Positions 19,875 through 29,617 of a stretch of DNA of 64,000 nucleotides are shown piece by piece; position 1 is the first letter of the stretch; every line of letters starts with the position of its first letter. The DNA is taken from contig NZ_JAHKSI010000001.1 in NCBI RefSeq assembly GCF_019720915.1, positions 3,286,001 through 3,350,000 of the forward strand. Reading direction: 5' to 3'. Origin of the DNA: Alkalihalobacillus sp. TS-13. Lineage in GTDB: Bacteria > Bacillota > Bacilli > Bacillales > Fictibacillaceae. The position numbers and the translations under genes are program-made. Under the pieces are notes generated by a model. That model worked only from the letters and a program-made list of their open reading frames with translations. It was not told the DNA's origin and made no database searches.

Positions 19875-20819
19875 CTAGCGTTCTTTTTTACCTATGTTAA
19901 GCTCCAACAATATGTTCGCTGCAGCAGTGTAAGGATCGATTTCTCTCCGTTCGATCTGTTCTCTCCAGTCTCCATCCAGTTGATCCTGCTCTATCTTCTT
20001 CATGAGTTCATAATGAACGACTTCCAGCACTTCATCTTGTAAAATACACGTCTTTTTACGTTTGCCTTCTCCGCTTTCCTCAAGGTACTGCAAATGCTTT
20101 CGGGCAAGCTCCCAGACGTCTTCAAGACCTTTGTTCTGTGTCGAAATTGTTTTGGCGATCGGGGGACGGTAATCCGCGTCATGCTTGACGAGATCGAGCA
20201 TCCCTTCGATTTCCGTCATCAATTTCGATACTCCCGGAAGGTCTGCTTTATTGATGATGAACAGGTCCGCAATCTCCATGATTCCAGCTTTGAAAACCTG
20301 TACCACATCTCCGCTTCCTGGGTTCAAAACCACGGCTGTCGTGTCAGCCACTTTCATGATATCGAGCTCCGATTGGCCGACTCCGACCGTTTCCACAAGG
20401 ATGACGTCAAAGCCATAGGCATCCATCATCCGAACCGTCTCTTTGGTGGTCCGCGCGAGTCCGCCAAGACTTCCACGGGTCCCCATACTGCGGATATACA
20501 CCCCTGGATCTGTAAAATGCTCCGACATCCGTACCCGGTCCCCAAGCAATGCTCCACCGCTGAAGGGACTTGTCGGGTCGACAGCGACGATTCCGATAGT
20601 CAAATTTTTTGATCTCAAGAACTGGATGAAGCGATTGACGAGCGAGCTTTTCCCCGCACCCGGAGAACCTGTGATTCCGATGATATGAGCGCCTTTGCCC
20701 TGATCATGCAATTCTTTTAAAATCGTGAGTTTATCTGGGTGATCGTTCTCAAGGAAGCTGATTCCTCTCGCTAACGCTCTCACGTCTTTTTCAACTATTT
20801 TCTTGGCGAGGTCATGCAT
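19875..20819 (-). CDS. meaB: MeaB/ArgK-type GTPase, mutase chaperone
   Basis: P-loop GTPase that guards and reloads B12-dependent acyl-CoA mutases. It has 314 residues with GITGSPGAGKSS (48-59), [16 protein letters not shown] and NKAD motifs. The start at 20819 follows GAGGAGG with 7 bp spacing and fits the 31-bp gap to the preceding dehydrogenase; a longer frame overlapping that gene is rejected. IcmF, two genes downstream, already carries a fused MeaB-like domain, so this separate protein either serves a second mutase (for example methylmalonyl-CoA mutase encoded elsewhere) or assists cobalamin delivery. Confidence 0.9.
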   Translation of the reverse strand: MHDLAKKIVEKDVRALARGISFLENDHPDKLTILKELHDQGKGAHIIGITGSPGAGKSSLVNRFIQFLRSKNLTIGIVAVDPTSPFSGGALLGDRVRMSEHFTDPGVYIRSMGTRGSLGGLARTTKETVRMMDAYGFDVILVETVGVGQSELDIMKVADTTAVVLNPGSGDVVQVFKAGIMEIADLFIINKADLPGVSKLMTEIEGMLDLVKHDADYRPPIAKTISTQNKGLEDVWELARKHLQYLEESGEGKRKKTCILQDEVLEVVHYELMKKIEQDQLDGDWREQIERREIDPYTAAANILLELNIGKKER

Positions 20820-20850
20820 GGGTGGTCCTCCTCGTTCGTCAATACTGCTA

Positions 20851-21993
20851 TCAATCTGCCAAAAGCATTCTCGAAATGACAAGTCGCTGGATTTCGTTCG
20901 TTCCTTCGTAGATTTGAGTGATTTTCGCATCACGCATGTAACGTTCTACCGGATAGTCCTTTGTATAGCCATAACCACCATACACTTGTACCGCTTCTGT
21001 CGTCACTTCCATCGCGATATCACCGGCAAACAGCTTCGACATCGCGGACTCTTTACCATATGGCATGCCTTCGCTCTCTCTCCAAGCTGCTTGATAGGTT
21101 AAAAGTCTTGCCGCTTCAACCTTCGTTGCCATGTCCGCTAATTTAAACCCGATTCCCTGCTGTAAACCGATTGGCTTACCGAACTGCTGGCGCTCTTTCG
21201 CGTAGCTGGTTGAAGCGTCCAATGCACCCTGGGCGATTCCGACTGCTTGTGCTGCAATCCCGTTACGGCCGCCGTCCAGTGTCTGCATCGCGATTTTAAA
21301 ACCTTCGCCTTCTTCACCTAGGCGGTTTTCCACCGGTACACGGCAATCTTCAAAAATGATCTCCAATGTCGGGGATGAACGGATGCCGAGTTTCTTTTCC
21401 TTTTTACCGAATGAGAATCCAGGCGTTCCTTTTTCCACGATGAATGCGGAGATCCCTTTATGCTTCTTCTCAGCATCGGTTACTGCGAACACGACATAAA
21501 TTTCAGCGTCTCCACCGTTCGTGATGAAGATTTTTGAGCCGTTCAACACATACTCATCGCCATCAAGATGGGCTGTCGTTTTCATTTTTGCCGCGTCAGA
21601 TCCGGATCCCGGTTCAGTCAGACCGTATGCACCAAGCTTTTTCCCTTCAGCCATAGGACGTAGGAATTTCTGCTTCTGCTCTTCTGTACCGAACTTATAG
21701 ACCGGCCAGCCTGCAAGTGACGTATGTGCAGATAGGGTTACCCCTGTCGACGCACAGACACGTGATAATTCTTCTACCGCAATGACGTAGCTCATGTAAT
21801 CCGAACCGATTCCGCCGTATTCTTCCGGCCAAGGAATACCTGTAAGACCGAGCTCTGCCATCTGATCAAATAGCGAACGGTCGAAGCGTTCTTCCTCGTC
21901 ACGTTCTGCAGCTGTCGGTTCCACCTCGTTCTTCGCAAAATCACGGACCATCTTTCTAAGCATTTCATGTTCTTCTGAAAGTTGAAATTGCAT
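20851..21993 (-). CDS. Acyl-CoA dehydrogenase (short/branched-chain type), copy 1
   Basis: FAD enzyme that forms trans-2-enoyl-CoA from acyl-CoA and passes electrons to electron-transfer flavoprotein. It has 380 residues: N-terminal helical domain, central beta domain with the FAD motif [14 protein letters not shown], and a C-terminal helical domain with catalytic Glu363 in IYEGTNEIQ. The start at 21993 ([12 protein letters not shown]) follows AGGGAGAGGG. It lies 31 bp before meaB, suggesting co-transcription and a branched-chain or isobutyryl-CoA role linked to IcmF. Roughly half identical by eye to the next dehydrogenase, so the two are paralogues with probably different chain preference. 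Confidence 0.9.
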   Translation of the reverse strand: MQFQLSEEHEMLRKMVRDFAKNEVEPTAAERDEEERFDRSLFDQMAELGLTGIPWPEEYGGIGSDYMSYVIAVEELSRVCASTGVTLSAHTSLAGWPVYKFGTEEQKQKFLRPMAEGKKLGAYGLTEPGSGSDAAKMKTTAHLDGDEYVLNGSKIFITNGGDAEIYVVFAVTDAEKKHKGISAFIVEKGTPGFSFGKKEKKLGIRSSPTLEIIFEDCRVPVENRLGEEGEGFKIAMQTLDGGRNGIAAQAVGIAQGALDASTSYAKERQQFGKPIGLQQGIGFKLADMATKVEAARLLTYQAAWRESEGMPYGKESAMSKLFAGDIAMEVTTEAVQVYGGYGYTKDYPVERYMRDAKITQIYEGTNEIQRLVISRMLLAD

Positions 21994-22048
21994 GCTTCCC
22001 TCTCCCTTATCCACTGAGTTTTTCTCGATTTATTTGACCACTTTCTGG

Positions 22049-22110
22049 GTTAATCTGTTCAGTTCTTACGTTAATCTGTTCACTTTTCATGTTAATCTGT
22101 TCATTTAATG
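22049..22110. repeat. Phased array P2 (GTTAATCTGTTC units)
   Basis: GTTAATCTGTT starts at 22049, 22070 and 22091, an exact 21-bp period, in the gap upstream of acyl-CoA dehydrogenase copy 1. Confidence 0.85.
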
Positions 22111-22127
22111 AAATCGGCTAAACCCGT

Positions 22128-22277
22128 CACATCTTGCGCCTGTGGTGACTCGGCGTAAAATCACTACGAAGTTGATCAATTCAGAAATCTTGTGACAACG
22201 CCGGTACTAGAACACCCTGTACGTCGGAGGACCGGAAAAACCAAGTAACGATGAAATTCGAAGTTTATCATTCGCCG
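22128..22277. repeat. Family D element, short copy
   Basis: Shares ACATCYTGCGCCTG, TTGTGACAACG.CGGTACTAGAAC, GAGGACCGGAAAAACCAAG and AGTTTATCATTCG with 6139-6420. On the minus strand it begins 2-3 bp after the stop codon of acdA, the same relation as the other copy has to murAB. Confidence 0.75.
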
Positions 22278-22279
22278 AA

Positions 22280-23422
22280 TCAGCTGTTCATCAAATGCTT
22301 GCTGATCACCAATCTCTGTATCTCACTCGTGCCTTCATAGATTTCACAGACTTTCGCATCGCGGAAGAGACGCTCGACAGGGTATTCCTTCGTATAGCCA
22401 TAACCGCCGTGTACTTGGACTGCTTCAATCGCCGCTTTGGTCGCAATGGTTGAGGCGAAGAGCTTCGCCATGGAGGCATCCTTTCCGCAAGGTTTGCCGA
22501 GTGATTTCAGATTCGCAGCTTTATAGGTCATTAGTTTTGCACCTTCAACGTGGGTTGCCATGTCAGCAAGTTTAAATCCGACGCCTTGCTGCAAGCCAAT
22601 CGGCTTACCAAACTGCTGACGTTCTTTTGCATAGACGGTGGAGTACTCAAGAGCCGCTTCAGCGATTCCCAGTGCCTGAGCAGCGATTCCGATCCGACCG
22701 ATATCAAGGTTCGCCATCGCGATTTTAAAGCCCATTCCTTCTTCACCAAGACGGTTTTCCACCGGGATCCGGCAATCTTCGAAGATAAGCTGACTTGTGT
22801 TCGAACCGTTCAGCCCCATCTTTTTCTCTTTCTTACCGACTTCAAAGCCTGGTGTATCTTTTTCAACGATAAAAGCTGCAATACCACGGCTTCCTTCACC
22901 AGGATCCGTCGATGCAAAAACGATATAGACATCCGCTTCTCCAGTGTTCGTGATGAAAACCTTCGATCCGTTCAGAATGTAATGATCTCCATCTCGGACA
23001 GCCCTTGTCTTCAATCCGCCTGCATCGGACCCAGCGCTCGGTTCTGTCAGCCCGAATGCCCCAAGATATTGGCCACCCGCGAGCTTCGGCACATATTTTT
23101 TCTTCTGTTCTTCAGTTCCGAAGTAATAGATCGGATTCGTCCCTACAGATGTATGCACCGATAAAATGACGCCGACTGTTGCACTGACCCTTGAAAGTTC
23201 ATTGATCGCGATGATATAGGATGTAAAATCCATCCCTGCCCCACCGTATTCTTCAGGAATCGGAATGCCCATCAACCCGAGCTCACCCATTTTATCAATG
23301 ACTGCTCTTGGGAATTCGTCCTTTTCATCCATCTCCTCTAAAATAGGGCGGATTTCCGCTTCAGCAAAATCGCGGACCATCTTACGCATCATCTCTTGTT
23401 CTTCCGTAAAACGAAGATTCAT
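22280..23422 (-). CDS. acdA: Acyl-CoA dehydrogenase AcdA
   Basis: FAD-dependent acyl-CoA dehydrogenase of 380 residues, first oxidative step of beta-oxidation. Features: FAD/substrate motif [16 protein letters not shown] in the central domain, [15 protein letters not shown] in the C-terminal domain and catalytic Glu363 (IYEGTSEIQ). The start at 23422 ([14 protein letters not shown]) has GGGGGAGG upstream. It is separated by 29 bp from hbd, forming with thl a probable thl-hbd-acdA transcription unit. Resembles B. subtilis AcdA and short-chain dehydrogenases. Confidence 0.9.
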   Translation of the reverse strand: MNLRFTEEQEMMRKMVRDFAEAEIRPILEEMDEKDEFPRAVIDKMGELGLMGIPIPEEYGGAGMDFTSYIIAINELSRVSATVGVILSVHTSVGTNPIYYFGTEEQKKKYVPKLAGGQYLGAFGLTEPSAGSDAGGLKTRAVRDGDHYILNGSKVFITNTGEADVYIVFASTDPGEGSRGIAAFIVEKDTPGFEVGKKEKKMGLNGSNTSQLIFEDCRIPVENRLGEEGMGFKIAMANLDIGRIGIAAQALGIAEAALEYSTVYAKERQQFGKPIGLQQGVGFKLADMATHVEGAKLMTYKAANLKSLGKPCGKDASMAKLFASTIATKAAIEAVQVHGGYGYTKEYPVERLFRDAKVCEIYEGTSEIQRLVISKHLMNS

Positions 23423-23451
23423 CGTCCTCCCCCTTTCTATGCACAAAATGC

Positions 23452-24303
23452 CTAGTTGTACTCATAAAATCCTTTTCCGGTTTTCTTCCCTAGCCAGCCT
23501 GCTTTCACATATTTACGCAGCAATGGACATGGGCGGTATTTATCGTCACCGAAACCTTCGTGAAGCGTTTCCATAATATACAGACATGTATCCAGGCCGA
23601 TGAAATCAGCAAGTGTCAACGGTCCCATTGGGTGATTCATACCAAGTTTCATCACTTCATCAATCGCTTCAGGCTCAGCCACACCTTCATACACTGTGTA
23701 GATCGCTTCATTGATCATCGGCATCAGGACACGGTTTGACACGAATCCTGGGAAGTCATTCACTTCAACAGGTACTTTATTGAGTGATTTCGTCGTATCT
23801 TCAATCATTTTATATGTTTCATCCGTTGTAGCGAGCCCGCGAATGATCTCAACAAGCTTCATGACCGGTACCGGGTTCATGAAATGCATTCCAATCACTT
23901 TTTCCGGACGATTTGTCGCCGCTGCGATTTCTGTAATCGGTAACGATGATGTATTCGTCGCAAGAATTGCATGTTCGGGAGCGATTTCATCAAGATGCGA
24001 GAAGAGCTTGCTTTTGATGTCAATATTTTCCACAACCGCTTCGACGACAAGGTCGACATCCGATGCGTTATTCAAATCAGTAGAAAGTGTCAAACGGCTT
24101 ATAACCGCATCCGCCGCTTCTCTCGTCATCCGCTCTTTTTCCACTTGTCGGTTCATGTTCTTCGTTATATAAGCCATTCCTTTTTGTACAATATCTTCTT
24201 TCAAGTCATGTAAAACCACGTTGAAATCCGCTTGAGCGAAAACCTGTGCGATTCCTGCTCCCATCTGTCCTGCTCCGACTACCATTACTTTTTTGATTTG
24301 CAT
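23452..24303 (-). CDS. mmgB: 3-hydroxybutyryl-CoA dehydrogenase
   Basis: NAD(H)-dependent oxidation of (S)-3-hydroxyacyl-CoA, third step of short-chain beta-oxidation. It has 283 residues: Rossmann fold GAGQMGAG (10-17), catalytic His140 in GMHFMNP, and the C-terminal dimerisation domain ending [25 protein letters not shown] precedes the ATG. It lies 15 bp downstream of the thiolase gene and 29 bp before acdA. No enoyl-CoA hydratase gene is in the window, so that step must be supplied from elsewhere. Confidence 0.93.
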   Translation of the reverse strand: MQIKKVMVVGAGQMGAGIAQVFAQADFNVVLHDLKEDIVQKGMAYITKNMNRQVEKERMTREAADAVISRLTLSTDLNNASDVDLVVEAVVENIDIKSKLFSHLDEIAPEHAILATNTSSLPITEIAAATNRPEKVIGMHFMNPVPVMKLVEIIRGLATTDETYKMIEDTTKSLNKVPVEVNDFPGFVSNRVLMPMINEAIYTVYEGVAEPEAIDEVMKLGMNHPMGPLTLADFIGLDTCLYIMETLHEGFGDDKYRPCPLLRKYVKAGWLGKKTGKGFYEYN

Positions 24304-24318
24304 GTGGATCCTCCTCGT

Positions 24319-25506
24319 TTATTGCTTTTCTACTTCGACCATGACAGCATCGCCTTGACCACCGCCGCTGCAAATGGCTGCGATTCCGATTCCACCGCCG
24401 CGACGTTTCAATTCATGGATTAACGTGATGATGATTCTTGCTCCGCTTGCCCCGATCGGGTGACCGAGTGCGACCGCACCACCGTTGACGTTCACTTTTT
24501 CTGCGTCAAGCTCTGCGATTTGCGAGCTGACAAGAGCTACTGCGGCAAATGCTTCGTTCACTTCGAACAGGTCGATTTCCTCTAATGATTTTTCTGTCTT
24601 CTTTAAAAGTTCGTTGATTACAACACCCGGTGTTTGCGGGAAGTTTTCAGGTTCCATCGCGATCGCTGTATGCCCAAGGATCGTCGCCATCACTTGTTTG
24701 CCTTCTTTCTTCGCACGTTCTTCTGACATGAGAACGAGCGCTCCTGCACCATCGTTGACACCAGGTGCATTGCCGGCTGTGATCGAGCCTTGTGGGTCGA
24801 AAACCGGCTTCAGGTTTCCAAGTCGTTCGACTGTCGTGTCTTTTCGCGGTGCTTCATCTTGCTCAACGACGAGCTGATCACCTTTACGCTGCGGTACTTC
24901 CACCGTTACGATCTCTTCTGATAGCTTTCCCTCTTCAATTGCTGATACAGCACGTTGATGGCTGCGGTAAGCCCACTCATCCTGTTTTTCTCTCGTCAGA
25001 CCGAATTCGTTGGCTGTCGAGTTGCCGTAATTCCCCATGTGAACACCTTTGAAGGAACATGTGAGGCCGTCAGAAACCATCGAATCGACGACTTTCGCAT
25101 CACCCATCCGCAACCCCCAGCGTGCTTTCGGCATCATATACGGAGCATTGCTCATCGACTCCATACCGCCTGCAACGATCACTTCTTCATCACCAGCACG
25201 AATGATCTGGTCTGCAAGCGTAACGCTACGCAACCCAGAAGCACACACTTTGTTGATCGTTTCCGTTTTGACTTCCCACGGGATATTCGCGTAATTCGCC
25301 GCTTGACGTGAAGGGATTTGCCCTTGACCAGCCTGTAGCACGGACCCCATGATCACCTCATCGACATCCTTTGGTGAAATGCCTGCGCGTACGAGTGCTT
25401 CCTTGATTGCAACTCCTCCAAGTTGTGGTGCGGTGAGTGAACTGAGTGCGCCACCGAACTTGCCGAATGGCGTCCTCACACCACTAACGATTACTGTTTT
25501 TCCCAT
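24319..25506 (-). CDS. mmgA: Acetyl-CoA C-acyltransferase (thiolase)
   Basis: Thiolytic cleavage of 3-ketoacyl-CoA (or condensation of two acetyl-CoA). It has 395 residues: acyl-accepting Cys88 (INKVCASGL), His349 ([11 protein letters not shown]) and second cysteine Cys379 (CSGGGQG). The start at 25506 follows AAGGAGGAG with good spacing; the longer ATG lies in the site. It is the first gene of the thl-hbd-acdA group downstream of fadF. The exact chain length, acetoacetyl or longer, cannot be read by eye. Confidence 0.93.
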   Translation of the reverse strand: MGKTVIVSGVRTPFGKFGGALSSLTAPQLGGVAIKEALVRAGISPKDVDEVIMGSVLQAGQGQIPSRQAANYANIPWEVKTETINKVCASGLRSVTLADQIIRAGDEEVIVAGGMESMSNAPYMMPKARWGLRMGDAKVVDSMVSDGLTCSFKGVHMGNYGNSTANEFGLTREKQDEWAYRSHQRAVSAIEEGKLSEEIVTVEVPQRKGDQLVVEQDEAPRKDTTVERLGNLKPVFDPQGSITAGNAPGVNDGAGALVLMSEERAKKEGKQVMATILGHTAIAMEPENFPQTPGVVINELLKKTEKSLEEIDLFEVNEAFAAVALVSSQIAELDAEKVNVNGGAVALGHPIGASGARIIITLIHELKRRGGGIGIAAICSGGGQGDAVMVEVEKQ

Positions 25507-25528
25507 GTGTAACTCCTCCTTTTTTTTC

Positions 25529-25655
25529 ATAAAACCAGGTGGATATTTGTAAAAAGTGCGATCATTTTTGTAAAACTCCGGCTGATATTTGTAAACTAGG
25601 GTGCATATTCGTAAAACATATTTGCAAAAACGCTTCGTAATTTATAAAACTGAAC
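25529..25655. repeat. Phased array P3 (ATTTGTAAAA units)
   Basis: GTAAA or ATAAA blocks, mostly preceded by ATTTT/TATTT, occur at 25529, 25549, 25570, 25591 and 25611 (spacing 20, 21, 21, 20), then degenerate ones at 25624 and 25643. It fills the fadF-thiolase gap. Confidence 0.75.
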
Positions 25656-25721
25656 TTCTTTACTACGCACACGCCGTCTTGATAACTTTCGAGCGAACGC
25701 TCAATCGGACCGCTGTCATAG

Positions 25722-25760
25722 AAAGAGATCAGGAGACGATTTTCACCGTCTCTGATCTTC
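25722..25760 (-). terminator. Terminator after fadF
   Basis: GATCAGGAGACG (25727-25738) and CGTCTCTGATC (25747-25757) form the stem; on the minus strand TCTTTCT follows. About 15 bp past the fadF stop. Confidence 0.75.
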
Positions 25761-25774
25761 TTTTCCTAATCCAG

Positions 25775-27913
25775 TCATTGCGCGATACGCTGTTTTTCAT
25801 CACCCAGTACGGATTTCTCTAAAATTTCCACGACGTCTAGCGTCTGGACGTTATCTTCGACTTCCTTCGCTTTCGTTCCGTCGCTCAACATCGTCAAGCA
25901 GTAAGGACATCCGCTTCCGATCATAGTCGGATTTACTTCAAGCGCCTGCTCTGTACGTGCCACATTGACTCGGTGTCCAGCATCCTCTTCCATCCACATC
26001 ATACCGCCACCAGCTCCACAGCACATTCCGTTTTGTCGGCTACGGTTCATCTCGACGACCTTGACACCCGGAATCGCTTTCAAAATGTCACGAGGTGGTT
26101 CATAAACCTCGTTGTAACGTCCGAGGTAGCAAGAATCGTGATAGGTGATCGTCTCCTCGACTTCATGCGTTGGCTTCAAGCGGCCTTCTCGAATCCATTC
26201 TGCCAATAGCTCTGTATGGTGATAGACTTCAACGCCTTCAAGACCGAAGTCAGGGTATTCATTTTTAAAAGTGTTATAGGCATGCGGGTCAATCGTGATG
26301 ATCTTCTTCACATCATGCTTTTTGAACAATTCGATGTTTTTCGTCGCGATTTCCTGGAACAAGAACTCGTTTCCGATTCGACGTGGTGTGTCACCAGAGT
26401 TCTTCTCTTTGTTTCCGAGGATCGCGAACTTGATGCCAGCCGAGTTCATCATGCGAGCGAGTGACAGCGCGATTTTTTGACTGCGGTTGTCATAAGAGCC
26501 CATTGAGCTGACCCAGAAGAGGTACTCGAACTCTCCTCCTGATTTTTCAACTTCTTTTACTGTCGGGATATGGACATCTTCATGTCCGTCGCGCCAATCT
26601 TCACGTTCCTTACGACTGAGTCCCCAAGGATTTCCTTGACGTTCGATGTTTTGGATTGCACGCTGTCCATCCGCATCCATCTTTCCTTCTGTCAATACGA
26701 GGTAACGTCTCATGTCGATGATTTTGTCGACGTGTTCATTCATGACAGGGCACTGGTCTTCACAGTTACGACAAGTTGTACAAGCCCAGATTTCTTCTTC
26801 AGTAATGACATCGCCAATCAAGTCGATCGTATAATCAAATCCACGGCTGCCTTCCTCTACGGTTGCAGCTGTTTCTTGACTTCCTTTCCCTTGTGCTGCG
26901 ATCGCGAGCTGGTTACCGGTCGTATTATTGAATGCGACAGCCGGAACCCACGGTGTACGTGAAGTGATCGCTGCACCCTTTTCCGTTAGATGATCACGAA
27001 TTTTGATGATCAGATCCATCGGCGAAAGCATTTTTCCGGTACCCGTCGCAGGACAGACGTTTGTACAGCGTCCACATTCGACACATGCATACAAGTCGAC
27101 GAGCTGTTTCTGGTTGAATTCCTCAACCTTACCGACACCGAATGTTTCTTGTGATTCATCTTCAAAGTCAATCGCTGCCAGTCTTCCCACCTTATGTGTA
27201 CGACCAAGGAATACGTTGATCGGTCCTGCGATTAAATGAGCATGCTTCGATTGTGGTACGTAGACTAAGAATGTGAGCAAAATCAACAGATGGACCCACC
27301 AAGCAACATAGAATAAGACGACTGCACCGGTCTTTCCAACCCATCCGAATAAAAAGGCGATCGCACTAGCCACTGGTGCTGTCCAAGAGAGTTCAAGGTT
27401 ATGCCATATGATTTCCATACCGTTTCCGAAAAGGACGGAAAGCATCAACCCTCCGATGAACAATAGGACTAGTCCAGCTTTAAATCCGCGCTTCAAACGG
27501 ACGAGCTTTTCAATATAACGGCGGTAAAATGCCCAAAGCACCGCTACAAGGATCATCAGCGTCACAAACTCCTGGAATAACGTGAATGCTGGATATAACG
27601 GACCGAACGGCAGGTGCGATTCCGGTTTCAGCCCCTTCCAAATCATATCAATGGCACCGAACTGCACCATGATGAACCCATAGAACATCATGACATGGAT
27701 GATGCCGCTTTTTTTATCCTTCAATAGCTTTTTTTGACCGAATACGTTCACTAAAATCGATTGAAAACGTTCTTTCATCGTATGGTCGAATTCAGCTTTC
27801 TTCCCTAGCTTGATATACTCATATCGCGTTTTCACAACATAAGCGAACAAGTATATTCCGTAAGCGGTTACAAAAAGGAATGCAAGCCAGTTAATGATCA
27901 ATAATGTATCCAT
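25775..27913 (-). CDS. fadF: FadF-type membrane iron-sulfur electron-transfer protein
   Basis: Predicted to pass electrons from acyl-CoA dehydrogenase/ETF to menaquinone at the membrane. The 712-residue protein has about six N-terminal membrane helices (to residue 220, nitrate-reductase-gamma-like), a two-cluster 4Fe-4S module (C277-C280-C283-C287 in CVECGRCTNVCP and C378-C381-C384-C388 in CTTCRNCEDQCP), then two CCG-type domains (MCCGAGGG near 645, SGCPYC near 683). The same architecture is seen in B. subtilis FadF (YwjF). The start MDTLLIINWL has AAGGGGG upstream. Its own promoter with a palindromic operator candidate is at 28006-28038. Confidence 0.92.
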   Translation of the reverse strand: MDTLLIINWLAFLFVTAYGIYLFAYVVKTRYEYIKLGKKAEFDHTMKERFQSILVNVFGQKKLLKDKKSGIIHVMMFYGFIMVQFGAIDMIWKGLKPESHLPFGPLYPAFTLFQEFVTLMILVAVLWAFYRRYIEKLVRLKRGFKAGLVLLFIGGLMLSVLFGNGMEIIWHNLELSWTAPVASAIAFLFGWVGKTGAVVLFYVAWWVHLLILLTFLVYVPQSKHAHLIAGPINVFLGRTHKVGRLAAIDFEDESQETFGVGKVEEFNQKQLVDLYACVECGRCTNVCPATGTGKMLSPMDLIIKIRDHLTEKGAAITSRTPWVPAVAFNNTTGNQLAIAAQGKGSQETAATVEEGSRGFDYTIDLIGDVITEEEIWACTTCRNCEDQCPVMNEHVDKIIDMRRYLVLTEGKMDADGQRAIQNIERQGNPWGLSRKEREDWRDGHEDVHIPTVKEVEKSGGEFEYLFWVSSMGSYDNRSQKIALSLARMMNSAGIKFAILGNKEKNSGDTPRRIGNEFLFQEIATKNIELFKKHDVKKIITIDPHAYNTFKNEYPDFGLEGVEVYHHTELLAEWIREGRLKPTHEVEETITYHDSCYLGRYNEVYEPPRDILKAIPGVKVVEMNRSRQNGMCCGAGGGMMWMEEDAGHRVNVARTEQALEVNPTMIGSGCPYCLTMLSDGTKAKEVEDNVQTLDVVEILEKSVLGDEKQRIAQ

Positions 27914-28005
27914 GACTTCGTTTAGCCCCCTTCAGTTTCTCATGTGGTTACAATAGCAAAGATTATTAGGACCTCAATTCAGAATGAAACTAATTTTCTG
28001 ACATT

Positions 28006-28038
28006 ATTATAGCATAGATTTTAATGAATGAGCATTCA
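28006..28038 (-). promoter_or_regulatory. fadF promoter -10 with palindromic operator candidate
   Basis: On the minus strand TATAAT (28011-28006) lies 17 bp from the -35 position, and TGAATG-CT-CATTCA (28038-28025) covers that -35 position. The half-sites resemble those of Bacillus FadR (TGAATGA..TCATTCA) but the spacer is 4 bp shorter, so the binding protein is not certain. Confidence 0.45.
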
Positions 28039-28168
28039 GTCGACGAAATTTTTCCGAAAAATTTCAAATCTCTTTTGTATGCCTTCATCCGCATTTTTTG
28101 ATAGATAAGGCTTGGATTGGGAATAGTAAGAGCACAAATCGTCTGTAATTCGGGGTGTGCTGAGAAAA

Positions 28169-29359
28169 ATGTTCATGACTATCGTTGTAATTATTGCATT
28201 GCTCATTCTTTGGGCATCGATCGACTTTTATCTAGGATGGAAAAAACACTCAAAAGATACGAATCAGCTCTATCTCCCCCCTGAACGAGGAAAAGCTGAG
28301 CTGATCTCTGAGGGAGTCCCTTTCTTTTCAAAATTATTTTCCGACTTGAAGGAAGCAGAATCTTTCATTTACGTTCAGTTTTATATCATCCGAAATGATC
28401 CGCTTGGGCAAGAATTGTTCCAAATCTTGAAAAAGAAAGCTTCTGAGGGTGTGGCTGTTTATTTAGTGTTTGATGCGATCGGAAGTTACCAATTGCCTAA
28501 AAAAACACTTGAGAACCTCAAATCCTACGGGATCAGAATATTGCAGACCGAACCACCGCGTCCCCCTTTTCTTTTTTATACATTCAACCGTCGGAACCAT
28601 CGGAAAATCACAGTGGTCGATGGAACGATCGCTTATATTGGCGGGTATAACATCGGTGAAGAATACATCGGAAAAAATCCAAAGCTTGGTCATTGGCGGG
28701 ACTATCATTTGAGATTGACCGGAAAGGTTGTCGAGCAATTCGTTAAATTGATCCAATGGGATTGGAAGGAATCAACGGGGGAATCTCTTGAGATCACACC
28801 TCTAGCGACTGAGGATACTGGCGATGAAGAGTTCGCATTGCTTGCGACCAACGGTGAACATATGGAAGACTTCTTTTTGAACAAAATCGAGGAAGCGGAA
28901 AAATCGATTTTCATCGGTTCACCATATTTTATCCCCGGGAAGAGACTTGTCCAGGCATTGAAAAAAGCAAGCAAAAAGGGGATTAGAGTGACGATCTTGA
29001 TTCCAATGCGATCCGATCACCCTTTCGTGAAGGAAGCAGCGATCCCCTATCTGCTTCCCCTCCTTGCAGCTGGTGTTGAAGTGTACCGCTATTACCCTGG
29101 CTTCTACCATTCCAAAGTCTTCTTGATCGATCGGAAGTTCTGCGATCTCGGGACAGCGAATTTCGATAAACGGAGCTTTTATTTGAACAATGAAGTGAAC
29201 TGTCTCTTCACTTCAACTTCACTCATCCAAAAGATCGAAAGGGTACTCGAGTTTGATCTTCAACAATCCGAACGATTGACACTGCCGGATCTCCGTAAAC
29301 GCTCAATTTTGGAAAAAGGCAAAGGATTACTGGCACTTTCAATCTCCCGCTTTCTTTAA
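28169..29359 (+). CDS. cls: Cardiolipin synthase (YwjE type)
   Basis: Phospholipase D superfamily enzyme joining two phosphatidylglycerols into cardiolipin, at the membrane. One N-terminal membrane helix (about 3-23), then two HKD motifs: H144/K146/D151 (NHRKITVVDG) and H314/K316/D321 (YHSKVFLID), each followed by the usual G-rich or N-F-D-K-R-S segment. 396 residues, like B. subtilis YwjE. The ATG at 28169 was chosen with CGGGGTG 11 bp upstream; a GTG at 28157, four codons earlier, lies within that site but cannot be excluded. It is divergent from fadF. Confidence 0.88.
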   Translation: MFMTIVVIIALLILWASIDFYLGWKKHSKDTNQLYLPPERGKAELISEGVPFFSKLFSDLKEAESFIYVQFYIIRNDPLGQELFQILKKKASEGVAVYLVFDAIGSYQLPKKTLENLKSYGIRILQTEPPRPPFLFYTFNRRNHRKITVVDGTIAYIGGYNIGEEYIGKNPKLGHWRDYHLRLTGKVVEQFVKLIQWDWKESTGESLEITPLATEDTGDEEFALLATNGEHMEDFFLNKIEEAEKSIFIGSPYFIPGKRLVQALKKASKKGIRVTILIPMRSDHPFVKEAAIPYLLPLLAAGVEVYRYYPGFYHSKVFLIDRKFCDLGTANFDKRSFYLNNEVNCLFTSTSLIQKIERVLEFDLQQSERLTLPDLRKRSILEKGKGLLALSISRFL

Positions 29360-29391
29360 ATAAGGCTATGTTAAATAATGATGTTGATTTT

Positions 29392-29512
29392 CTTCGAAAT
29401 TTACTCCCTTTCCGTGGGCGAACCGAGAGCTTCCTCGCTCACTTGCACGTTCTCTGCAGGTTCTCTCCTCGCTCGCTTTTCCCACAGGAGTGTCGTAAAA
29501 TTCGTTAAAATC
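29392..29512. repeat. Family C hairpin element, copy 4
   Basis: The left tip CGAAATTTACTCCCTTTCC and right tip CCCACAGGAGTGTCG are inverted; short interior with CCTCGCTCACTTGCACG. It lies between cls and the ZIP-transporter pseudogene. Confidence 0.75.
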
Positions 29513-29617
29513 AACAAGTGAGTTAAATATAATATAAATTTGTTCTCAAAGAAGTAACTAAAACATTAACGATCGTAAAGATTCACTTTGAAATCTAAAC
29601 AAAAAGGATGAAGTGTG

